Source: Streptomyces puniciscabiei (GTDB taxonomy: Bacteria > Actinomycetota > Actinomycetes > Streptomycetales > Streptomycetaceae). From it: a stretch of DNA of 64,000 nt. Positions 32,558-40,762 of this stretch are shown one piece after another (position 1 is the first letter of the stretch; the number at the start of each line of letters is the position of its first letter). Below the pieces are notes generated by a model that worked only from the letters and a program-made list of their open reading frames with translations, was not told where the DNA came from and made no database searches. The stretch covers positions 62,001 through 126,000 of the forward strand of contig NZ_VFNX01000007.1 in NCBI RefSeq assembly GCF_006715785.1, given 5' to 3'. Position numbers and translations under genes: made by a program.

Positions 32558-33831
32558 GCACGCCGACGAGCACCCGGGCGACCGGGACGACTCCCCCGCA
32601 GCCGTCCGCAGGCCCCGCCCACCCGGTGTTCACCGGGGTGGGCGTCGCCGCGCCCAACGGCCTCGGCCGCGACCGCTGGTGGCAGGCCACCCTGGCCGGA
32701 CAGAGCGGCATCGGGCCGGTGTCACGGTTCGACGCCCGCGGGTATCCGGCACAGCTCGCCGGGGAGGTCCCCGGCTTCGACCCGGCCGAGCACATCCCCA
32801 GCCGGCTGCTGCCGCAGACCGACCACATGACACGGCTCGCGCTCACCGCCGCGGACGAGGCGATCGCCGACAGCGGACTCGACCCGGCCGGCGAGCCGGA
32901 GTTCGCATCCGGAGTGGTCACCGCCGCGTCCGCGGGCGGGTTCGAGTTCGGCCAGCGGGAGCTGGAGGCCCTGTGGGGCAAGGGCAGCCGCTACGTCAGC
33001 GCCTACCAGTCCTTCGCCTGGTTCTACGCCGTCAACACCGGCCAGATATCCATCAGGCACGGTCTGCGCGGGCCCAGCGGCGTCATCGTCAGCGAACAGG
33101 CCGGGGGGCTCGACGCGGTCGCCCAGGCCCGCCGGCAGCTGCGCAAGGGCAGCCGGCACATCGTCACCGGCGGGGTGGACGGGGCGATCTGCCCCTGGGG
33201 CTGGGCCGCGCTGCTGGCCGGCGGCCACATGAGCATCGTCTGCGACCCCGCCCGCGCGTTCCTGCCGTTCGACGCGGCCGCCAGCGGCCAGGTGGCCGGT
33301 GAGGGCGGTGCGATCCTCGTCCTGGAGGACGCGGCCGCCGCCCGGGACCGCGGCGCCCGGCCCTACGGGGCGCTCGCGGGGTACGCGGCCACCTTCGACC
33401 CGCGGCCCGGCAGCGGGGGCGAACCGGGCCTCGGGCGGGCCGCGGAGGGCGCGCTCGCCGACGCGGGCCTGAGCGCGGACGCGGTCGACGTGGTGTTCGC
33501 GGACGCCGCCGGGGTGCCGGAACTCGACCGGGCCGAGGCCGAGGCGATCTGCGCGCTGTTCGGGCCGCGCGGCGTGCCCGTCTCCGTGCCCAAGACCATG
33601 ACGGGCCGGCTCGCCGCGGGCGGCGGTTCACTGGATCTGGCCGCCGCCCTGCTGGCGCTGCGCGACGGCGTGATCCCGCCCTCGGTGCACATCACCGGCG
33701 ACGGCCTGCCGGAGCACCTCGCCCTGGACCTCGTCACGGACGCCCCCCGCGAACTGCCGCTGCGCACCGCGCTGGTGCTGGCCCGGGGGCAGGGCGGCTT
33801 CAACGCGGCCACCGTGGTGACGGCTCTGTGA
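32554..33831 (+). CDS. Type II PKS chain length factor (KSbeta)
   Basis: A 425-residue CLF. The position of the KS nucleophile is Gln, at about residue 182 in [18 protein letters not shown], the hallmark of classical CLFs; it controls chain length in the heterodimer. An N-terminal tail of about 25 Thr/Pro-rich residues precedes [18 protein letters not shown] 32554 overlaps the KSalpha stop. A 24-bp hairpin follows its stop. It contrasts with the CLF-like proteins at 2296 and 3636, which lack the Gln. Confidence 0.95.
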   Translation: MSTPTSTRATGTTPPQPSAGPAHPVFTGVGVAAPNGLGRDRWWQATLAGQSGIGPVSRFDARGYPAQLAGEVPGFDPAEHIPSRLLPQTDHMTRLALTAADEAIADSGLDPAGEPEFASGVVTAASAGGFEFGQRELEALWGKGSRYVSAYQSFAWFYAVNTGQISIRHGLRGPSGVIVSEQAGGLDAVAQARRQLRKGSRHIVTGGVDGAICPWGWAALLAGGHMSIVCDPARAFLPFDAAASGQVAGEGGAILVLEDAAAARDRGARPYGALAGYAATFDPRPGSGGEPGLGRAAEGALADAGLSADAVDVVFADAAGVPELDRAEAEAICALFGPRGVPVSVPKTMTGRLAAGGGSLDLAAALLALRDGVIPPSVHITGDGLPEHLALDLVTDAPRELPLRTALVLARGQGGFNAATVVTAL

Positions 33832-33856
33832 GCCGCGCCGGGGCGCGGCCCCGGCA

Positions 33857-33905
33857 CATGCCGGAGGGCCTCTGCGGGCGACGCCCGCAGAGGCCCTCCG
33901 GCATG
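33857..33905. terminator. Long perfect hairpin between convergent transcripts
   Basis: The arms 33857-33880 and 33882-33905 form a perfect 24-bp inverted repeat (CATGCCGGAGGGCCTCTGCG and on) around a single central base. It lies between the CLF stop (plus strand) and the SnoaL-like gene (minus strand) and should stop both transcripts. Confidence 0.8.
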
Positions 33906-33927
33906 CCGTGTCCCGTGTCCCGTGCCG

Positions 33928-34377
33928 TCACACCAGGTCGTCGCGGCTGACCTCACGCCGCCGCACGGCCGGCCCGTCCGGGCCGAGTTCCAGGACGTCC
34001 TCGCACGTGGCGCTGCACAGGATCGTCGTCCGGCCACCGCGTGGGGTCTCCATGAGCAGGACGTAGGAGCGTGCGGTCACCGTGGTCCCCTGCTGCCCGG
34101 TCACCGCCACCGTGCCCAGCAGGTGGCGGCGCTGGACGCCCTGCGCGGCGAAGTGGTCCATCGCCTGGCGCGCGCCCGCCCCGATCGCCTCGCGGCCGAC
34201 CGTCGGCTCGGGCTGCGCGTTCGTCGCGAAGACGCCGTCCTCGGTGAAGGTGTGCATCCAGGCGTCCACCTCGCCGTTGTCCAGCAGTTGCATCTGCCGC
34301 GCGTAGAACTGCTGGACCTGCTGGTACAGCTCCACCGAGGACTGCTGTCCCCGCAGGGGGGTCTCCTGCACGCTCAT
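33928..34377 (-). CDS. SnoaL_4-type NTF2-fold protein (polyketide hydroxylation/cyclisation partner)
   Basis: A 149-residue protein with a predicted NTF2 fold: QQVQQFYARQMQLLDNGEVDAWMHTFTEDGVFATN, GREAIGAGARQAMDHFAAQG and ARSYVLLMETPRGG. Members of this group act with reductases or oxygenases in aromatic polyketide tailoring. ATG 34377 follows GAGGAGTCCCG. It is transcribed towards the CLF gene. Substrate and reaction cannot be set from sequence; the fold is also used by non-enzymatic binding proteins. Confidence 0.72.
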   Translation of the reverse strand: MSVQETPLRGQQSSVELYQQVQQFYARQMQLLDNGEVDAWMHTFTEDGVFATNAQPEPTVGREAIGAGARQAMDHFAAQGVQRRHLLGTVAVTGQQGTTVTARSYVLLMETPRGGRTTILCSATCEDVLELGPDGPAVRRREVSRDDLV

Positions 34378-34678
34378 CGGGACTCCTCATCGCTTCCTGG
34401 CGTCGGTCCTGACCCGGGGCCCGGGCCCGCTCCCCACCTTCCAGGCGGTCCCTCGTGCGCCCCTCGACCACCGATCGACCACCCGGGGCGCCCGGTCGAC
34501 CCCGCCCCAAGCCGGCGCGGACAGCCTGGGCACCAGGGCGTTCCCGCGACAGAGCCGGATCCTTGCCGATGTCGCCCGCGCCACGCTGTCGGGACACTCA
34601 CCCCTCAGCACAGCGGCAGCCGCCCAGCCGGGCGTCGAGCCGGTGTGCGCGGGCGAGGGCCTCGGCCTCCACGCTGTG
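34378..34678. other. Intergenic, no gene recognised
   Basis: 301 bases lie between two minus-strand genes. Several short frames are open but lack conserved features. It presumably carries the promoter of the SnoaL-like gene at 33928-34377; I see no clear repeat. Confidence 0.4.
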
Positions 34679-35029
34679 TCACACGTCGACCGGCTCGAAG
34701 ATGTGCGGGTACGACACGATGTCGTCGGGGAACTCGGCGGCCATGCGCTGGAACTCCGGGCTGCCGAACGCCGTGGCGAGCGCCTCGGTCGACTCCCAGA
34801 CCGCGACGTTCATCATGAGTTGACTGCCCGCCGTTCCCTTGTGCATCCGCAGGGAGACGAATCCCGGCTGAGCCTTCATGTACTCCGCCTGCCTCCGGAA
34901 GAGGGGAAGGAACGCTTCAGTCCTCTCCTTCGGAACGAAGAAGGTGTTGGCCAGGACGATGGGCCCGCTCTTCTCCTTGAACTGCGCGAACATCGGCGTC
35001 ATCGGGTCCAGGCTCTGCAGCTTGGCCAT
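34679..35029 (-). CDS. Antibiotic biosynthesis monooxygenase (ABM/ActVA-Orf6-like), copy 1
   Basis: A 116-residue ferredoxin-like-fold protein that would oxidise anthrone-type intermediates to quinones without cofactor. The core VLANTFFVPKERTEAFLPLF, QPGFVSLRMHKGTAGSQL, NVAVWESTEALATAF and DDIVSYPHIFEPVDV is shared almost residue for residue with the gene at 42314. Start ATG 35029 is set by the matching N-terminus MAKLQSLDPMTPMFAQF of the paralogue. Two diverged copies in one cluster suggest duplication and perhaps different ring positions. Confidence 0.85.
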   Translation of the reverse strand: MAKLQSLDPMTPMFAQFKEKSGPIVLANTFFVPKERTEAFLPLFRRQAEYMKAQPGFVSLRMHKGTAGSQLMMNVAVWESTEALATAFGSPEFQRMAAEFPDDIVSYPHIFEPVDV

Positions 35030-35748
35030 CTTCGGTACTTCCTCTCGCACGGGTACTGCTTTCCGGGGACCGTTCCATCGTCCCGGCGCAAGCCGGCCGT
35101 GAAGTCAGCCGCAGTTCCCGTTCCGATGGGCACCCTCGGTCGGACCGCGCGAAGCCACGTCATACCTGGGGACGACACCGAACCCTGAGGGGCGACCCCG
35201 ACCAGGACGAAGGCCGGCACGGCTCGCGCGGGCGCGCGGTGGCGCCGGGTTCGCGACGGTCGGCGCGTATGCCCGGCGATCGTCTTCCCCTGCGACACCA
35301 CGGCGCGCCACGCCCGTCACGGGCGCATCATCCGCTGGAAGGGATTCGCCGCGCAGGTCACCGGGACGGTGCCTCCGACGGCGTCGACGTGATCGCGGAC
35401 GTGGCCGCCGCCCCGGCCGCCACGAACGACGCCCAGGCCCCTGCCCGGCATCCACACCCGCCTGACGCGTCGCGGGCTGTCTGCCCGCCGAGCACCCTGG
35501 TCGGCGGCGGCCGCACTCCCTGGTCCACCTGGCACGCGCCGCCCGGGAACACCACGTCACCCTCGGCGGGCCGATGCCGGGCACCCCCACCCGCCGGCAC
35601 CGCGGACACGGAGGCTTCGGCCGGTACGGCTCCCCATCGACTTCGACCGCCGGCAGGTCACCCGCCCCGGGGCCGGGTCAGCGCCCTGAAGGGCGGTTGG
35701 CATCGGCCACTCCACACCTCGGAACCGCTTGCCACGGCCGCCGGCAGG
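35030..35748. other. 719-bp stretch without a convincing gene
   Basis: Several frames are open on both strands, but none shows a family motif, a good ribosome site or a stable domain; they look like GC-driven open frames. The part next to 35029 should hold the promoter of the ABM gene. The rest could be decayed coding sequence, but I could not match a parent gene. Confidence 0.4.
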
Positions 35749-35952
35749 TCAGTCGTCTGCGAGGCGGATGGCCTGGGCCGGGCAGGCCGACCGGGCCTCC
35801 TCGAGGGCGCCCTCGTCCAGTCCCTCCCCGGATCCGGCGCCGGCCCGGACCCGGCTCAGCCCCTCCTCGTCCTGTTCGAAGACCTCGGGTGCGTTCCAGG
35901 CGCAGAGCCCCGCGCCGATGCACACCTCGCGATCGACCTCGATCCTCGTCAT
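35749..35952 (-). CDS. [3Fe-4S] ferredoxin (P450 partner)
   Basis: A 67-residue ferredoxin. CIGAGLC and the later SACPAQAI give three cluster cysteines with a non-Cys residue in the fourth position, the pattern of [3Fe-4S] ferredoxins that feed electrons to bacterial P450s. ATG 35952 lies 41 bases downstream of the P450 gene, on the same strand, behind GGGGTGAGGGAG. A ferredoxin reductase is not encoded nearby, so a host reductase must supply electrons. Confidence 0.9.
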   Translation of the reverse strand: MTRIEVDREVCIGAGLCAWNAPEVFEQDEEGLSRVRAGAGSGEGLDEGALEEARSACPAQAIRLADD

Positions 35953-35993
35953 CTCCCTCACCCCTCCTCGCCGTCGGCCTTCGCCGGGATCCG

Positions 35994-37205
35994 TCACCAT
36001 TCGACCGGAAACTCGATCAGGCCCTGGATGGTGTCCCCCGGCTTGATCGGCAGCTCGCCCGCGTCGACGGCGGACCGCAGCCGCGGCAGCCGCCGGAACA
36101 GGGTTCCGAGTGCCACCTCGAGTTCCAGCCGCGCCAGGTTCTGCCCCAGGCACTGGTGTACCCCGAAGCCGAACGCCAGATGGTGCTGCCCACTGCGGTC
36201 CAGGCGCAGCGCGTCCGGCTCCGAGAAGTGGCTCTCGTCCCGGTTGATCATCGAGGTGTTGAAGACCACGCCCTCGCCCGCCCGGATCACCTGCTCGCCG
36301 CAGGGGATGTCCTCGGTGGCCACCCGCAACAGCTCGTCCACGACCGACAGATGGCGCAGCAGCTCGTCGACCGTCTGCGGCAGCAGGCCCGGATCGGCGC
36401 GCAGTGCGGCCAGCTGGTCCGGACGATCCAGGAGCAGCAGCGTCCCGAGCGAGATCATGTTGGTGGTGGTCTCATGCCCGGCCACCAGCAGGTTGAACGC
36501 CAGCCTGGCTATCTCCTCGCGATCCGTCTGGCCGGTGAGCAGCCGGTCCCGCACGAGCTCGTCCAACAGCCCGGAGTGCGGGCCGGGTTCGGACCCCCGA
36601 CGCTGTTGCTGCTGCTTGTCGAGGAGAAGCCCCTCCAGATATCCCAGCATCTTGTCCCGGGCGGCCGCGGACTCTTCCGGCCCGGACCCGCGCATGACCA
36701 GCCGCGACAGCTCCTCGAAGGAGGTGTGGTCCGCGTACGGCACCCCGAGCAGCAGGCTGATCGCCATCGACGGCACGGGCAGCGCGAACGCCGAGACCAG
36801 TTCGGCGGGCGGGCCCTGCTCGATCATCGCGTCCAGCAGCTGGTCGACGATCTGCTGGATCCGGGGCCGCAGCGCCTTGATGCGCGGCACGCCGAATCCG
36901 GGGATCAGCATCCGGCGCTGCCGGCCGTGCTCCGGTTCGTCCGCGTTGAACAGCAGGGGGGGCAAGTGGCGCAGCGCCGTCAGCACATGGCTCGTCATGG
37001 GGAACCCGGGCTTGCGCCGGTCGGCCGACAGCCGCGGGTCGCCGAGCAGCTTCCGGGCCTCGGCGTGGCCGGTCACCGCCCACGCGGTGCTGCCGTCGTA
37101 GAGCGTGACGCGGGCCAGCGGGCCCTCCCGCCGCAGGGACTGGTAGCCGGCGGGCGGTTCGTAGGGGCAGGAGCGGTCCTGAGGGAAGGTGGTCGGGCGG
37201 GTCAC
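35994..37205 (-). CDS. Cytochrome P450 monooxygenase
   Basis: A 403-residue soluble bacterial P450. The I-helix oxygen motif is LVAGHETTTNM, the K-helix region has VVDELLRVATEDIPC and the haem-binding loop is FGFGVHQCLGQNLARLE with the axial Cys. GTG 37205 is selected for its GAGGAGGCCC ribosome site and the normal N-terminus TFPQDRSCPYEPP; the frame stays open 95 codons upstream over the promoter region. It forms an operon with the ferredoxin and most likely hydroxylates the aglycone. It has the acid-alcohol pair position as Glu-Thr, so normal oxygen activation is expected. Confidence 0.94.
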   Translation of the reverse strand: MTRPTTFPQDRSCPYEPPAGYQSLRREGPLARVTLYDGSTAWAVTGHAEARKLLGDPRLSADRRKPGFPMTSHVLTALRHLPPLLFNADEPEHGRQRRMLIPGFGVPRIKALRPRIQQIVDQLLDAMIEQGPPAELVSAFALPVPSMAISLLLGVPYADHTSFEELSRLVMRGSGPEESAAARDKMLGYLEGLLLDKQQQQRRGSEPGPHSGLLDELVRDRLLTGQTDREEIARLAFNLLVAGHETTTNMISLGTLLLLDRPDQLAALRADPGLLPQTVDELLRHLSVVDELLRVATEDIPCGEQVIRAGEGVVFNTSMINRDESHFSEPDALRLDRSGQHHLAFGFGVHQCLGQNLARLELEVALGTLFRRLPRLRSAVDAGELPIKPGDTIQGLIEFPVEW

Positions 37206-37660
37206 CGGGCCTCCTCTGGTGTGGTGGTGGATCGTCGGCGGACGTCGAGGAGGGCGGAGTCGAGCGCGGGTTCCGCATCTTCTCGGGTCGTTTCGAATAA
37301 CACGGTCACCCGGAGGCCCCTCTTCGCGTCTTCGGGTATTCGTGTATTCGAGCAGCGGCGGGGAAGGAATGGAGTTGCGCGCATTCCGCAATTCGGCCGC
37401 CCATGATGCCCGGTGGCGGTAGTGGCACGCTAGAGGCGAAATGGAGCCGTAGTGGAGAATTGCCTGACGGAAATGGGGAGTTGACATCACGACAGGCTCG
37501 GTGGCACCGTAATTCGCAGCAAAAGAACTGTGCCCGATATCTTCGAATTCCGCTCATGGACGACCCTGTTCTTCGGTAATTCCCCGCCGGTCGCCACCCA
37601 CACCACCGCCCTTCCTGTCCGCGGCTGCCTGCCGCGGTTCCCGCCTGCCAAGGAGGCCCC
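37206..37660. promoter_or_regulatory. Divergent promoter region between P450 and FAD hydroxylase genes
   Basis: 455 bases without a gene and more AT-rich than the surroundings, especially 37290-37520. GTATTCGTGTATTCG near 37335 contains a short direct repeat (GTATTCG). TCGAGG at 37245 and TCGAGCG at 37260 are SARP-box-like but 15 bp apart, not a multiple of 11. Two outward promoters are expected. Confidence 0.4.
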
Positions 37661-39145
37661 ATGGACGCTCCGGTGATCATCGTCGGCGCGGGCCCCGCGG
37701 GGCTCATGCTGGCCGCGGAACTGCGCCTCGGCGGTGTGGAGGTCCTCGTCCTCGACCGGCTCGAGAAGCCCTCGCAGGAGTCGCGGAGCCTCGGCTTCAC
37801 CGCCCGCGCGGTGGAGCTGTTCGACCAGCGCGGGCTGCTGCCCCGCTTCGGCGAGCTGGGGATCAGCACCGCAGGGCACTTCGGCGGGCTGCCGCTGGAC
37901 TACAGCGTCCTGATGGACGCCCACTTCGGGGCGCGGAGCATCCCGCAGGCCACCACCGAGCGGGTGCTCGGGGAGCGGGCGGCGGAGCTCGGCGCCGAGA
38001 TCAGGCGCGGCTGGACCGTGGTCGGCCTGCACGACGACGGCGACAGCGTGCGGGTCGAGGCCGAGACCCCCGGCGGGCCGCGCCTGCTGCGCTGCCGCTA
38101 CCTGGTCGGCTGCGACGGCGGGCACAGCTTTGTGCGCGGTGCCGCCGGGTTCGAGTTCCCCGGGACCCCGTCGACCCGCGAGATGTTCGTCGCCGACATC
38201 GGCGGATGCGCGCTCAGGCCGCGTCCGATCGGCGAACGGCTGCCGACCGGCATGGTGATGGCCACCCCGCTCGGCGACGACGTCGACCGCATCATCGTCG
38301 TCGAGCACGGCGTCCCGCCCCGGCGGCGCACCCGGCCCCCGGAGTTCGCCGAGGTGGCGGACGCCTGGGAGCGCCTGACGGGGGAGGACATGCATGGCGG
38401 CACCGCGCACTGGATCAGCTCCTTCGGCGATGCGACGCGTCAGGTCACCGAGTACCGGCGGGGCTCGGTGCTGCTGGCCGGCGACGCCGCCCACACCCAT
38501 CTCCCGGTGGGCGGCCAGGGCCTGAGCGTCGGCGTGCAGGACGCCGTCAACCTCGGCTGGAAGCTCGCCGCGGTGGTACGCGGGTCGGCGCCGCCGGACC
38601 TGCTCGACTCCTACCACGCCGAACGCCATCCCGTCGGCGCCCGGCTGCTGCTCAACACGCTGGCCCAGGGCGTGCTCTTCCTGAGCGGAGCGGAGGTCGA
38701 GCCGCTGCGCGAGGTGGTCGCGGACCTGATGGAGCTTCCCGAGGTCCGCCGCCATCTGGCCGGGATGGTCAGCGGGCTGGACATCCGCTACGACGTCGGC
38801 CCCGGCGCGCACCCGCTGCTCGGTGCCCGCATCCCCAAGCGGGACCTGCACGGGCCGTCCGGAGCGACGACCACCATCGCGGGCCTGAGCACCGGCCGCG
38901 GCGTGCTGCTGGACCTGGCGGACGATCCGGAGCTGCGCCGAGCCGCCGAACCCTGGGCCGACCGCGTCGACGTGGTGACGGCGGCCCCGCACCGCCTCCC
39001 GGACGGGTGCCCGCTCGCCGGGACGTCCGCCGTGCTGCTGCGCCCCGACGGCCATGTCGCCTGGGCGGACCCCGGATGCGGGCCGCTGCCCGACGCGCTG
39101 GACCGCTGGTTCGGGGCGAGTCGTCTCGCGACCTCCCGTCAGTAA
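37661..39145 (+). CDS. FAD-dependent aromatic hydroxylase (RdmE/PgaE-like), full length
   Basis: A 494-residue group A flavin monooxygenase. FAD motifs are VIIVGAGPAGLMLAAEL, YLVGCDGGHSFVR and LLAGDAAHTHLPVGGQGLSVGVQDAVNLGWKLA. The C-terminal thioredoxin-like domain of this subfamily is present (residues about 390 to 485, ending in LLRPDGHVAWAD). Such enzymes hydroxylate polyketide quinones such as aklavinone. ATG 37661 follows CAAGGAGGCCCC. It starts a plus-strand run of five tailoring genes (37661-42682). The paralogue at 39599 lacks the C-terminal domain. Confidence 0.94.
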   Translation: MDAPVIIVGAGPAGLMLAAELRLGGVEVLVLDRLEKPSQESRSLGFTARAVELFDQRGLLPRFGELGISTAGHFGGLPLDYSVLMDAHFGARSIPQATTERVLGERAAELGAEIRRGWTVVGLHDDGDSVRVEAETPGGPRLLRCRYLVGCDGGHSFVRGAAGFEFPGTPSTREMFVADIGGCALRPRPIGERLPTGMVMATPLGDDVDRIIVVEHGVPPRRRTRPPEFAEVADAWERLTGEDMHGGTAHWISSFGDATRQVTEYRRGSVLLAGDAAHTHLPVGGQGLSVGVQDAVNLGWKLAAVVRGSAPPDLLDSYHAERHPVGARLLLNTLAQGVLFLSGAEVEPLREVVADLMELPEVRRHLAGMVSGLDIRYDVGPGAHPLLGARIPKRDLHGPSGATTTIAGLSTGRGVLLDLADDPELRRAAEPWADRVDVVTAAPHRLPDGCPLAGTSAVLLRPDGHVAWADPGCGPLPDALDRWFGASRLATSRQ

Positions 39146-39169
39146 TCGCATTCGAATGAGGAGAGACCG

Positions 39170-39496
39170 ATGCACAGCACCTTGATCGTTGCTCGTATGG
39201 ACCCGGCGTCGCAGGGCGAGGTCTCCCGCATCTTCGGGGAGTTCGACAGCACCGAGATGCCGGCGCTGATGGGCACCCGCCGCCGTCAGCTGTTCAGCTA
39301 TCGCGGCCTCTACTTCCACCTTCAGGACTTCGACTCCGAGCACGGCGGCGAGGCCATCGAGGAGGCCAAGAACCACCCGCTCTTCGTGAACGTCAGCGCC
39401 GACCTGAAGCCGTTCATCGACGCCTACGACCCGGCCACCTGGCGGTCGCCCGCCGACGCGATGGCGCAGCGTTTCTACCACTGGAACGCCCGGTGA
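39170..39496 (+). CDS. TcmI-family polyketide cyclase
   Basis: A 108-residue ferredoxin-like-fold cyclase. The family pattern is STLIVARMDPASQGEVSRIF, RRRQLFSYRGLYFHLQDF, HPLFVNVSADLKPFIDAYDP and AMAQRFYHW. These enzymes close later rings of tetracenomycin- and spore-pigment-type polyketides. Its stop overlaps a GTG that opens a 34-codon remnant of a KSalpha gene, matching the usual cyclase-KSalpha gene order. ATG 39170 follows GAGGAGAGACCG. Confidence 0.93.
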   Translation: MHSTLIVARMDPASQGEVSRIFGEFDSTEMPALMGTRRRQLFSYRGLYFHLQDFDSEHGGEAIEEAKNHPLFVNVSADLKPFIDAYDPATWRSPADAMAQRFYHWNAR

Positions 39497-39597
39497 ACGA
39501 GCGGCGGGCCGTGATCAGCGGCATCGGTGCCGTCGCGCTGGGCGACAGCCGCGCCGCCCCGGGGCACGCCGAGACCTACGCCGAAGGCCGGTGCTGA
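39493..39597 (+). pseudogene. N-terminal stub of a KSalpha gene (34 codons)
   Basis: A GTG at 39493 overlaps the cyclase stop (GTGA) exactly as KSalpha starts do in many aromatic clusters. The peptide opens NERRAVISGIGAVALGD, the first strand and loop of a ketosynthase (compare [15 protein letters not shown] at 31277), then loses the pattern and stops at 39595-39597, two bases before the next gene. I read this as what remains after loss of a cyclase-linked KSalpha (and probably CLF), the function now being supplied by the genes at 31277-33831. Confidence 0.6.
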
Positions 39598-39598
39598 C

Positions 39599-40762
39599 AT
39601 GGGCAGTCGGGTCATCGTCGTCGGTGCCGGGCCCGTCGGGCTGGCGCTCGCCGGTGAACTGCGCGTCGGCGGGGCCGAGGTGACGGTGCTGGAGCGGCTG
39701 GCCGCACCGACGACGGAGTCCAGGGCCACCACCCTGGACGCCCGCACCATGGAACTCCTGGACGAGCGTGGCCTGCTGGCGCCGCTCGGCACCGTGCCCC
39801 GCGAACCCCGGGGGCACTTCGGCGGCCTGCCCCTCGACCTGGGCGGCCAGCCCTCCCCGTTCGCGGGCCAGTGGAAGGTGCCGCAGGCGCGGGTCGAGGC
39901 ACTGCTCGGCGGCCGGGCGCGCGAGCTCGGCGCGGACATCCGCCGGGAGCACGAGGTCTGCGCACTGCATCCGGCTGCGGACGGCGTGGGCGTCGAAGCC
40001 GTCGTGCGTGACGGGCGGCGGGTGCGGCTGACCGCCGAGTACGTGGTCGGCTGCGACGGCGAGGAGAGCACCGTCGGCGCCCTGGCCGGCTTCGAGTTCC
40101 CCGGCCGGGACGCCCGCCGCGAGCTGCTGCGCTGCGACGTCCGCGGGGTGGACATCCCCGACCGCCGCTTCCAGCGGCTGCCCGGCGGCTTCGCGGTCGC
40201 CGCGACCCGGGAGGGACTGACCCGGGTCATGGTGCACGAGTACGGTCGCGCGCCCGCGGTGCGTACCGCCGCGCCCGGCTTCGACGAGGTCGTGGCGGCA
40301 TGGTCGCGGGTGACCGGGGAGGACATCAGCGGCGGCACCCCGGTGTGGGTGAACGCCTTCGGCGATGTCAGCCGCCAGGCCGCGCAGTACCGCCGGGGGC
40401 GGGTACTGCTCGCCGGGGATGCCGCCCACCGCCACCTGCCGGTCGGCGGACAGGCCATCAACCTCGGCCTGCAGGACGCCTTCGACCTGGGCTGGAAGCT
40501 CGCCGCCGAGGTCGCGGGCACCGCGCCGGCCGGGCTCCTCGACTCGTACCACGAGGAGCGGCACCGGGCCGGCCGCCGCGCCATGGCAGTCATCGACGCC
40601 CAGGCTCTCGTCATGCTCGGCGGTCCGGAGATCGAGCCGGTGCGCTCCTTGTTCGGCGAACTCCTCGGCCACCGGGCGGTGCGAGAGCTGCTGGCCTCCC
40701 GGCTGGGCGGTCTGGACGCCGGCACCAGGGGCCTGAACCGCGGCGCGGAGGTCCCCTCGTGA
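39599..40762 (+). CDS. FAD-dependent aromatic hydroxylase, short form without C-terminal domain
   Basis: A 387-residue paralogue of the enzyme at 37661. FAD-binding motifs are VIVVGAGPVGLALAGEL, VVGCDGEESTVGALAG and LLAGDAAHRHLPVGGQAINLGLQDAFDLGWKLA, and FGGLPLDL is shared. The chain ends about 100 residues early, so the thioredoxin-like C-terminal domain is absent. The catalytic core appears complete, so it may still hydroxylate, or may act as an oxygenase of altered specificity. ATG 39599 follows AAGGCCGGTGC. The end overlaps the next gene (GTGA), so translation is coupled. Confidence 0.88.
   Translation: MGSRVIVVGAGPVGLALAGELRVGGAEVTVLERLAAPTTESRATTLDARTMELLDERGLLAPLGTVPREPRGHFGGLPLDLGGQPSPFAGQWKVPQARVEALLGGRARELGADIRREHEVCALHPAADGVGVEAVVRDGRRVRLTAEYVVGCDGEESTVGALAGFEFPGRDARRELLRCDVRGVDIPDRRFQRLPGGFAVAATREGLTRVMVHEYGRAPAVRTAAPGFDEVVAAWSRVTGEDISGGTPVWVNAFGDVSRQAAQYRRGRVLLAGDAAHRHLPVGGQAINLGLQDAFDLGWKLAAEVAGTAPAGLLDSYHEERHRAGRRAMAVIDAQALVMLGGPEIEPVRSLFGELLGHRAVRELLASRLGGLDAGTRGLNRGAEVPS

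Noticed and set aside
35239..37101. A long plus-strand frame crossing the ferredoxin and P450 genes.
   Set aside because: It is antisense to two genes with complete functional motifs and has no recognisable domain or ribosome site.
37245..37266. TCGAGG and TCGAGCG upstream of the P450 gene as SARP boxes.
   Set aside because: They start 15 bp apart, which does not fit the 11-bp phasing required for SARP dimers.
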